From the NCBI GenBank assembly GCA_013002375.1, contig JABDJW010000207.1:1-10304 (forward strand): DNA of 10,304 bases, in the 5' to 3' direction. Positions 5,077-10,304 of the stretch are shown piece after piece (the first letter of the stretch is position 1; every line of letters begins with the position of its first letter). Position numbers and translations under genes: made by a program. The stretch comes from Acidimicrobiales bacterium (lineage in GTDB: Bacteria > Actinomycetota > Acidimicrobiia > Acidimicrobiales > SHLQ01). The notes under the pieces are model-generated. The model worked only from the letters and a program-made list of their open reading frames with translations, searched no databases and was not told the DNA's origin.

Positions 5077-6441
5077 CTAGCCGCCGTAGTACGGGTCGGC
5101 GATGATGTCGCGCATCGCGTTGCGCGATGAGGTCGACGACTGCCAGATGCGGTTGCAGAACCCGCTGGCCACCGTGTGCTGGAACCAGACGACGCCGCGG
5201 ACCCTCGGGTAGTCCTCCTCGATCGTCTGAGCCATGTCGCGCATCCATTGCGCCTTGCGGCCGGGGTTGGCCCAGTCTTCGGTCGCTCCGGTCTCGCCGA
5301 TGAACAGCGGCTTGTTGGGATGGTTGGCCCGGGCCCAGTCGTAGAAGTAGCGCGCTTGTTCTTTCATGCTCTTCCAGCGACCGGTGCTGTGACAGCCCCA
5401 CCAGTTGTAGGGATTCCAGGAGATCCAGTCGAGTACGTCGTCGCCGGGATACATCGCCTCGATCTGGGTGGCCGGGCCGGTGGACCAACCGCGGTAGTTC
5501 ACGAACCACACCAGCTGTTGCGGCGCGATGGGCTCCATGATCGAGTGCACGTGGCGGAACATGCGCCGATAGTCGGCATTGGAACCGAAGCTCGGGACGT
5601 TGTCCTCGGGCTCGTGATGGAGCGAGAAGAGAATCGGGTAGCCGTTGTCCCGGATGTCGCGGGCGACCCGCCGCACAAGGTCGTCGAATTCGCCATTGGC
5701 GACCCGGACCCACGGCTTCACGCCGTTGCGGCTGGATTGGGTGATCTTCCACGACACGACCAGGTGGCGGCCTTCGTCGTGCCACCGCTGTTCGGTGTTG
5801 TTGAAGAACAGCGCGTTGCCCTCTTTGTAGAGCCGCACCGCGCCGAACTGATCGCCCAGGATCTGCTCCTGGTCGGCCAGGCTGAGCCCGCTGCTCTGGC
5901 GGCTCGTGGTGCCGAACCAAGCGCCGCACTGGGGCACCAGAAGGGCGTTCACCTGATGGCTGCAGGAGTCGTCCGGTGGTGGAGGCGGGGGAGGGGGTGG
6001 CGGCGGAATGGCACCGCCATCGTTCTCGCACTGCGTAATGGTGGCGGCCCGAACACAGCGGTCGACGCCGCCGCCGCCGCTGATCGAGCCGGTGCCGTTC
6101 GTGCCGCGAAGATCGTCGTCGTCGAGACCGCCGCGGATCTGGTCGACGCCGTTGCCGCCGATGACGAGGTCGTTGCCTTTGCCGCCGCGGATGATGTCGT
6201 TGCCATTGCCCCCGCAGATGACATCGTTGCCCCGGTAGCCGTAGATCGTGTCGTTGCCGGCGAAGGCGTTGATGACGTCGCGTCCGGGCGTGCCGTAGAT
6301 GACGTCATCACCGGAGGTGCCGGTGATGGTGGCCAGCTGGCCGTTGCACTTGGCCGCGGCCGACGCGGGGGCGACCGCCAGGAGGGAGGTGACCAGCGTC
6401 GCCACGACGAGCGCGACACCGGACCGAAGGGTGGTGCGCAT
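5077..6441 (-). CDS. Secreted GH26-like glycosidase with N-terminal RTX repeats
   Basis: This 454-aa exported protein has four parts. A Sec signal peptide covers residues 1-28 (MRTTLR, hydrophobic core, APASA cleavage site). Ten tandem nonapeptides of the GGxGxDxxx calcium-binding type follow at 41-130, flanked by C32 and C138. A run of 11 prolines (146-156) is the linker. A (beta/alpha)8-like catalytic domain runs from about 160 to 454. In that domain, E277 in SLHHEPED is the likely acid/base and E383 in FIGETGA the likely nucleophile; with WISWNPYNWW (339-348) and VVWF (417-420) this resembles GH26-type beta-mannanases of clan GH-A. The substrate is not predictable: a mannan, mixed-linkage glucan or extracellular polysaccharide is possible. 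ATG 6441 is chosen over an in-frame extension to 6570 because it has AAGGAG 4 nt upstream and begins the signal peptide. Monocistronic, convergent with the preceding pair and divergent from gltX. Confidence 0.85.
   Translation of the reverse strand: MRTTLRSGVALVVATLVTSLLAVAPASAAAKCNGQLATITGTSGDDVIYGTPGRDVINAFAGNDTIYGYRGNDVICGGNGNDIIRGGKGNDLVIGGNGVDQIRGGLDDDDLRGTNGTGSISGGGGVDRCVRAATITQCENDGGAIPPPPPPPPPPPDDSCSHQVNALLVPQCGAWFGTTSRQSSGLSLADQEQILGDQFGAVRLYKEGNALFFNNTEQRWHDEGRHLVVSWKITQSSRNGVKPWVRVANGEFDDLVRRVARDIRDNGYPILFSLHHEPEDNVPSFGSNADYRRMFRHVHSIMEPIAPQQLVWFVNYRGWSTGPATQIEAMYPGDDVLDWISWNPYNWWGCHSTGRWKSMKEQARYFYDWARANHPNKPLFIGETGATEDWANPGRKAQWMRDMAQTIEEDYPRVRGVVWFQHTVASGFCNRIWQSSTSSRNAMRDIIADPYYGG
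5974..6006 (-). repeat. Polyproline linker-coding tract
   Basis: Eleven consecutive proline codons, using all four CCN codons, join the RTX-repeat region to the catalytic domain. The mixture of codons suggests a selected protein linker rather than a recent slippage expansion. At the DNA level the plus strand is a G-rich tract (GGCGGGGGAGGGGGTGGCGG). Confidence 0.85.
6052..6321 (-). repeat. Ten tandem 27-bp repeats encoding RTX nonapeptides
   Basis: Residues 41-130 of the glycosidase divide without gaps into ten 9-residue units, for example GTSGDDVIY, GYRGNDVIC, GGNGNDIIR, GGKGNDLVI and GGNGVDQIR. They match the RTX consensus GGxGxDxxx, whose known role is to bind Ca2+ in a parallel beta-roll. 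The units best matching the consensus are numbers 4-7; numbers 8 (GGLDDDDLR) and 9 (GTNGTGSIS) are degenerate and unit 9 lacks the aspartate. At the DNA level the period is 27 bp. Confidence 0.88.
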
Positions 6442-6445
6442 TGCA

Positions 6446-6451
6446 CTCCTT
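6446..6451 (-). promoter_or_regulatory. Shine-Dalgarno site (AAGGAG) of the glycosidase gene
   Basis: AAGGAG on the minus strand ends 4 nt before the ATG at 6441. It is the strongest ribosome-binding sequence in the window and decides this start against the longer open frame reaching 6570. Confidence 0.75.
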
Positions 6452-6516
6452 GATCGTGATCGGATCGGCGGGGAAGCGCTCGGGACGGGCCCGGCTCCGA
6501 TGACTTTGCGGGCGTG

Positions 6517-6545
6517 ACCGTAGTGAGACGAATCCGCTTTGCCAA
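6517..6545 (-). promoter_or_regulatory. Candidate promoter of the glycosidase gene
   Basis: On the minus strand TTGGCA (6545-6540) and TACGGT (6522-6517) are separated by exactly 17 nt. They resemble a -35 (TTGACA, one mismatch) and a TANNNT -10. The start would be near 6510, leaving a leader of about 70 nt that carries the AAGGAG site. The promoter would face away from gltX in the 225-nt divergent region. Confidence 0.5.
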
Positions 6546-6654
6546 GCAGTTCCGGACGGAATCTGAACATTTCTTCCCGGCGAACGCGAGCTGTGAAAAA
6601 CGATCGTCAGGTCGCGCCGCGCGTGGTGACGTGAGACGTTCGGCACGCGGCCGA

Positions 6655-6660
6655 TAGCCT
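6655..6660 (+). promoter_or_regulatory. -10 box (TAGCCT) for leaderless gltX
   Basis: TAGCCT fits TANNNT and is followed by exactly 6 nt before the GTG at 6667, so position +1 would be the G of the start codon. TGAGAC at 6632-6637, 17 nt upstream, is a weak -35 candidate. No Shine-Dalgarno sequence is present, consistent with a leaderless mRNA. Confidence 0.55.
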
Positions 6661-6666
6661 CGTTTC

Positions 6667-8070
6667 GTGCCTGCACCTCGTGTTCGATTCGCCCCCGCAC
6701 CAACCGGCTACCTGCACGTGGGGTCGGCGCGTTCCGCGCTCTTCAACTGGCTCTACGCCCGCAGCACCGGCGGCACCTTCGTACTCCGTATCGAGGACAC
6801 CAACGCCGAGCTGGCCAAGCCCGAGTTCTATGCCGCCATCACCGACCCGCTGGAGTGGCTCGGCATCGACTGGGACGAGGGCCCGTACTACCAGTCCGAA
6901 CGCACCCAGCTCTACCTCGACGCCATCGATCGTCTGCTGGCTTCCGGCCAGGCCTATCACTGCGATTGCAGCCGGGAGGCCATCGACGAACGCAACCGCG
7001 CCGCCAAACGCTCGGGGTACGACGGGTTCTGCCGGGATCGGGGTATCGATGCCGGCGCCGACACCGTCGTTCGTTTTCGCACGCCCGACGACGGCCAGAC
7101 GCTGGTGGCCGACCTCGTTCGGGGCGACGTGCTGTTCGAGAACGCCGAGCTCGAGGATTTCGTGATCCGCCGGAGCAACGGCTCGCCGGTGTTTCTGGTG
7201 GCCAACGCGGTCGACGATGCCGACATGGGCATCACCCACGCGGTACGGGGCGAGGATCTGCTCAACACCACCCCGAAGGTGCTGTTGTTGTGGCGGGCCC
7301 TCGAGCTCGGCCCCGAACCCACCTACGCCCACCTGCCCCTGCTGGTCGGGGCCGATCGCAAGAAGCTGTCGAAGCGCAAGGATTCGGTGGCGCTCAGTGA
7401 CTTCCGCGACGAAGGCTTCCTGCCGGAAGCGATGGTGAACTACCTGGCCCTGCTCGGCTGGAGCACCGGCGACGATCAGGAGATCCTGTCGGTCGACGAG
7501 CTCATCGCCCGGTTCGACCTGGCCGACGTCAACAAGGCTCCCGCGTTCTTCGACATGACCAAGCTCGAACACATCAATGGGCTGTACCTGCGGGCCCTGA
7601 CCCCGTCCGAGTTCGCGGCCCGGGCGATGCCCTACGTCACCGCCGCCGATGTGCCGTGGGCCGCGGCCGACTTCGACCCCGCACGGTTCGAAGCCTTCGT
7701 GCCCCTGATCCAGGAGAAGGTCTCGAAGCTGTCCGAGGTGCCGGGCGCGGTCGACTTCTTGTTCGTCGCCGATCCTCCGTTCGACGACGCATCGTGGGAG
7801 AAGGTCATGGTCAAGGGCCCTCAGCCCGCCGAATTACTCGACGGCGCGGCCGAAGTGTTGGCCGACTGCGAGTGGTCGACGGATGCGGTGAAGGATGCGG
7901 TGTTCGCCATGGGTGAGGGCCTCGGCGTCAACAAGTCGAAGACCCAGGCACCGGTTCGGGTCGCCCTGACCGGCCGCACCGTCGGCCCGCCGCTCTTTGA
8001 CGCCATCGCCAATCACTTCACCCGGGAGGAAACGCTCCGGCGTATCGCTCGGGCGCGAGCGGCGCTCTAG
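6667..8070 (+). CDS. gltX: Glutamyl-tRNA synthetase
   Basis: This 467-aa class I aminoacyl-tRNA synthetase charges tRNA-Glu with glutamate in the cytoplasm; in many actinobacteria the enzyme is non-discriminating and also feeds the GatCAB pathway for tRNA-Gln. The N-terminal Rossmann domain opens with RVRFAPAPTGYLHVGSA, where HVGS is the HIGH signature (17-20). KLSKR at 233-237 is the KMSKS signature. C99, C101 and C122 in a CDCSRE...YDGFC setting resemble the zinc site of some bacterial GluRS. The C-terminal helical anticodon-binding region is complete, and the length is normal. GTG at 6667 is the start: the next residues match the family N-terminus, and a -10 box sits 6 nt upstream. The DUF218 gene follows after 8 nt and is probably co-transcribed. 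Tryptophan or glutamine enzymes are excluded by the sequence pattern. Confidence 0.95.
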   Translation: MPAPRVRFAPAPTGYLHVGSARSALFNWLYARSTGGTFVLRIEDTNAELAKPEFYAAITDPLEWLGIDWDEGPYYQSERTQLYLDAIDRLLASGQAYHCDCSREAIDERNRAAKRSGYDGFCRDRGIDAGADTVVRFRTPDDGQTLVADLVRGDVLFENAELEDFVIRRSNGSPVFLVANAVDDADMGITHAVRGEDLLNTTPKVLLLWRALELGPEPTYAHLPLLVGADRKKLSKRKDSVALSDFRDEGFLPEAMVNYLALLGWSTGDDQEILSVDELIARFDLADVNKAPAFFDMTKLEHINGLYLRALTPSEFAARAMPYVTAADVPWAAADFDPARFEAFVPLIQEKVSKLSEVPGAVDFLFVADPPFDDASWEKVMVKGPQPAELLDGAAEVLADCEWSTDAVKDAVFAMGEGLGVNKSKTQAPVRVALTGRTVGPPLFDAIANHFTREETLRRIARARAAL

Positions 8071-8078
8071 GTCGGCCG

Positions 8079-8708
8079 ATGCTGCGCCGCCGGACGGACG
8101 AGCTCGACGAGCCTCGACGGTGGTCGTGGTGGGTGCGGGTGCTGCTGGCCTTGCCGATCCTCGGCATCGGGTACGTCGGCTTCAACGCGGTCGCCGTGCA
8201 GCGGGCATCCGACGGCCACGATCCGCGTCCGGCCGACGCCATCGTGGTGTTGGGCGCGGCCCAGTACGACGGCGTGCCGTCACCGGTGCTGCAGGCCCGG
8301 CTCGATACCGCGCTCGAGTTGTTCGAGGCCGGTTGGGCCGACCTCATCGTCACGACCGGCGCGAACCAGCCGGGCGATCGCTTCACCCAGGGCTTCGCCG
8401 GCTACGATTACCTGCGTGACGCCGGCCTGGCCGATTCCGACATCCTGGTCGTGGTCGATGGCGCGGACACGTACGAGGAGTTGTCGGCCACCGCACTGCA
8501 GCTCGACCGCCGCGATCTCTCCTCGGTGATTCTGGTGTCCGACCCGTTTCATTCGCTGCGGGCCGAACACATCGCCCGTGAGGTCAACCTCGATGCCGTC
8601 GTCGTGCCGACCGACGTCGAAGAGTCAGGCCAGCGGTTCCTGCGCGAAACCGCGGCGGTCTCGATCGGCCGCATCACCGGATTTCGTCGCCTGAGCAACT
8701 GGTTCTGA
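8079..8708 (+). CDS. DUF218 (YdcF/SanA/ElyC-like) membrane-anchored protein
   Basis: This 209-aa protein has an Arg-rich cytoplasmic start, one membrane segment (about 17-38) and a DUF218 domain expected outside the membrane. Domain motifs are AIVVLGAAQYDG at 54-65, RLDTALELF at 74-82, LIVTTGAN at 89-96, DTYEEL at 130-135 and VILVSDPFHSLRA at 150-162, in the usual DUF218 order. Relatives SanA and ElyC of enterobacteria affect envelope integrity and peptidoglycan or polysaccharide precursor metabolism, but no reaction is established, so a cell-envelope role is only inferred. ATG at 8079 lies 8 nt after the gltX stop; no strong ribosome-binding site is seen, and coupling to gltX is likely. A 13-bp direct repeat straddles its last codons and stop, ending the protein in RRLSNWF. 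A strong hairpin begins about 50 nt downstream. Confidence 0.85.
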   Translation: MLRRRTDELDEPRRWSWWVRVLLALPILGIGYVGFNAVAVQRASDGHDPRPADAIVVLGAAQYDGVPSPVLQARLDTALELFEAGWADLIVTTGANQPGDRFTQGFAGYDYLRDAGLADSDILVVVDGADTYEELSATALQLDRRDLSSVILVSDPFHSLRAEHIAREVNLDAVVVPTDVEESGQRFLRETAAVSIGRITGFRRLSNWF

Positions 8709-8717
8709 GCAACTGGT
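8691..8717 (+). repeat. Tandem 13-bp direct repeat at a stop codon
   Basis: CTGAGCAACTGGT occurs at 8691-8703 and again at 8705-8717, separated by one base, giving a period of 14 bp. The second copy contains the TGA stop (8706-8708) of the DUF218 gene. The shift of 14 is not a multiple of three, so the second copy is read in another frame. It looks like a small tandem duplication. Confidence 0.85.
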
Positions 8718-8758
8718 GCTGGGCCAGCGTTCTGCGGGGGCGGAGCAGAGGCCGCCGA

Positions 8759-8803
8759 ACCGATCCGATCGGTGCCACGTGGGCGGCACCGGATCGGATC
8801 GGT
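8759..8803. terminator. Long hairpin between convergent genes
   Basis: ACCGATCCGATCGGTGCC (8759-8776) pairs with 8785-8803 (GGCACC, one bulged G, GATCGGATCGGT): 18 base pairs with a single bulge and an 8-nt loop. It lies between the 3' end of the DUF218 gene and the 3' end of the convergent substrate-binding protein gene, as expected for a bidirectional terminator. No U-tract is present. The rest of the 127-nt gap shows only the direct repeat at its left edge. Confidence 0.78.
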
Positions 8804-8835
8804 CCGGGGAAGCGTGCGACCTGGGTTGTGGACGC

Positions 8836-10304
8836 TTACTGATTCACCAGCCGGTACTCATCGTTCTCGGCGTTGGTGATGCACGTGTTGAGCTCGTCAA
8901 ACGCGATGCCCGGGCACGGGTAGTTGAACACCATGCGGTGCGTCGCGTCGGGCATCGAGGGCTTCCCGGGTGCGATCGATGCGGGCAGACCGTCGGGCAA
9001 ATCGACCGGGCCGAGGTTCACCAGTGCCGTCTCGATGTCGGCGCGAGTCGGGTTGTCGCCGGCGTCGTAGATCGCCCGGAGGCCAATGCGGAGCTGGGCA
9101 CAGACGCCGCTGGCCATCCCGTACCCGGACGTGCCCTCGTCGTACGCGGTGTGGACCTCGCCTCCCATGGCCTGATACGTGTCGTTGCACATCTCGTTGA
9201 AGGTGTACGGCGACTGGGTCGGGTCGTTGACGAAACCGGTGTTGGCATCGTCGATGATGATCGATCCGTTGTACAGCTCTCCGGCTGCTTCGCCGCCGAA
9301 CTGCACCACCTTCGATTCGACCAGATCGCCCGCGTGGCTGTTGAAATCGCTCTGGTAGAACTGGACCTCGCCGGGCTCGAAGCCCTGGGTGACCATCTCG
9401 TTGACGTAGCCGGGCAGCGAGACGACGTTCAAGGTATTGAACATCACATCGATGCCGGCATCGAGCATGTCGCCGACACTGTCGAGCACACCGATGTCAC
9501 AGGTCGTACCACCGGCGCAGCCGATGATGCTCACGACCGGAACGCTGAGGCCTTCGCTCTGCAGTCGTGCCGCAAAGGCCTCGACCGGTTCGTCCTGGCC
9601 CGGGGTATCGGGCGCCACGACGCCGATCGTCTTGCCCTCGAGTTCGCCGGTCGCGAGGAGCTCGTCGCCGAGATACTGCAGGCTTTCCTCGAGCGTGGGC
9701 GACACGGTGATGAGTCGGCCGCCCGAACGGTCGTAGTACTCGCGCGGCACGCCCTGGGTGGTGATGAAGATCGTCTCGGCCCCCTCGACGATGCACAGTA
9801 CGGCCGTGCCCTGGAAGCCGGTGCTGTTGGTCACGATCACCGCGTTCCGATCCTCGGTGGCTTCGACGCAGGCGGTCCTGCGCTGGGCATCGACCTCGGC
9901 ACCCAGAACCGCGACGTCGATATGGGTCATGTTGATCATCCGGCCGCGGACACCACCACATTCTTCATTGACGAAATCGGCGAAAGCCGTCCACATCGCG
10001 GTGGGGTCGCCGACCGGGATGCCGAAGCCGATGCCCTCGAAGTCCTCGAGCTGGGAGCGGATCTGCACGATCTCGATCGAGTCGGCGGTGATGCCCGGGT
10101 CGGTCGCCTCGCGGTTTTCCGCTGGATCGTGGGGCCGGCAGAACGCATCGATCGGCTGGAACGGGTGGCTGCGATCGAAGCCGGCTTGGAAGTCGGCGAA
10201 AAGGCCGCCGCGCGGGTCTTCGTAGGCCAGGTCATCGTCGGGCGGCGGGTCGGTATCGCCGCCGGTCGTCGTCGGGGTGTCCGGGTCGGGATCCGGTGAC
10301 GGAT
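8836..10304 (-). CDS. ABC-type substrate-binding protein, Leu/Ile/Val-binding class (5' end missing)
   Basis: The frame ends at TAA (8838-8836) and is open to the right edge, giving 489 codons without a start. Its N-terminal visible part is Pro/Asp/Thr/Gly-rich (PSPDPDPDTPTTTGG...), a flexible tether typical after a lipoprotein signal. The ATDPGITADSIEI entry to a type 1 periplasmic-binding fold follows, with two alternating alpha/beta lobes: TNSTGFQGTAVL, GKTIGVVAPDTPGQ, DVMFNTLNVVSLPGYV and GYGMASGVCAQLRIGLRAIYDAG. This matches the Peripla_BP_6/LivJ-like group, which binds branched-chain amino acids, amides, urea or other small ligands; the ligand cannot be told here. It carries ten cysteines in the visible part, suggesting several disulfides. 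A GTG at 10068 is internal, not the start, because the family N-terminus lies upstream of it. No permease or ATPase gene is in view. Confidence 0.85.
   Translation of the reverse strand, partial: PSPDPDPDTPTTTGGDTDPPPDDDLAYEDPRGGLFADFQAGFDRSHPFQPIDAFCRPHDPAENREATDPGITADSIEIVQIRSQLEDFEGIGFGIPVGDPTAMWTAFADFVNEECGGVRGRMINMTHIDVAVLGAEVDAQRRTACVEATEDRNAVIVTNSTGFQGTAVLCIVEGAETIFITTQGVPREYYDRSGGRLITVSPTLEESLQYLGDELLATGELEGKTIGVVAPDTPGQDEPVEAFAARLQSEGLSVPVVSIIGCAGGTTCDIGVLDSVGDMLDAGIDVMFNTLNVVSLPGYVNEMVTQGFEPGEVQFYQSDFNSHAGDLVESKVVQFGGEAAGELYNGSIIIDDANTGFVNDPTQSPYTFNEMCNDTYQAMGGEVHTAYDEGTSGYGMASGVCAQLRIGLRAIYDAGDNPTRADIETALVNLGPVDLPDGLPASIAPGKPSMPDATHRMVFNYPCPGIAFDELNTCITNAENDEYRLVNQ

Noticed and set aside
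4640..6031. 463-codon minus-strand frame overlapping the DUF2752-like and glycosidase genes
   Set aside because: Arg/Pro/His-rich shadow composition, crosses the convergent terminator, and overlaps two better supported genes.
6052..6321. CRISPR-like regularity (27-bp period)
   Set aside because: The repeats are contiguous with no spacers and keep a reading frame; they encode RTX nonapeptides.
5176..6453. 425-codon plus-strand frame opposite the glycosidase
   Set aside because: The Ala/Val/Asp repeats in it are just the complement of the RTX repeats. The minus-strand gene has a signal peptide, ribosome-binding site and catalytic motifs.
6442..6570. Upstream extension of the glycosidase to 6570
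   Set aside because: It would bury the signal peptide behind 43 Arg/Ser-rich residues and span the likely promoter and AAGGAG site.
10066..10068. GTG at 10068 as the start of the substrate-binding protein
   Set aside because: The frame is open upstream to the window edge and encodes the usual DPGITADSIEI lead-in and a Pro-rich tether, so the gene is cut by the edge.
8716..10299. 527-codon plus-strand frame opposite the substrate-binding protein
   Set aside because: It runs through the terminator hairpin and has shadow-frame composition; the minus strand encodes a recognisable binding-protein fold.

Overview
The window comes from a high-GC bacterium, most likely an actinomycete and plausibly of class Acidimicrobiia. 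This is inferred from GC-rich third codon positions throughout, an actinobacterial-type LeuB, GTG starts, a secreted calcium-binding repeat protein of the actinobacterial style, and at least three genes whose start codon lies only 5-8 nt downstream of a TANNNT -10 box, the pattern of leaderless actinobacterial transcripts. The species cannot be named from the sequence.

Layout: (1) Positions 1-224, minus strand: the N-terminal end of a lipoprotein, cut by the window edge and divergent from the next block. (2) Positions 366-3976, plus strand: a compact branched-chain amino acid operon leuB-ilvE-cimA. CimA makes citramalate from pyruvate and acetyl-CoA. LeuB (with LeuCD, not in this window) takes citramalate to 2-oxobutyrate and also serves leucine synthesis. 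IlvE performs the final transamination. The set suggests threonine-independent isoleucine synthesis. (3) Positions 4017-5029, plus strand: an unrecognised 174-aa protein followed two bases later by a small DUF2752-like membrane protein, ending in a strong hairpin. (4) Positions 5077-6441, minus strand: a secreted glycosidase-like protein with a signal peptide, ten nonapeptide RTX-type repeats, a run of 11 prolines and a GH26-like catalytic domain. (5) Positions 6667-8708, plus strand: gltX (glutamyl-tRNA synthetase, apparently leaderless) followed 8 nt later by a YdcF/SanA/ElyC-type DUF218 membrane-anchored protein. (6) A second large hairpin lies at 8759-8803, between convergent genes. (7) Positions 8836-10304, minus strand: a cysteine-rich periplasmic-type substrate-binding protein of the Leu/Ile/Val-binding class, with its N-terminus outside the window.

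Most of the window is ordinary core metabolism, and I see no evidence for a defence system, mobile element, CRISPR array or RNA gene. The points most worth a second look are: the HTQND motif in CimA, where the HMGL-like family normally has HxHND; the RTX-linker-glycosidase architecture; a 14-bp tandem duplication at the stop codon of the DUF218 gene; a 16-bp perfect palindrome abutting the leuB ribosome-binding site; and two related long hairpins at the two convergent gene ends.
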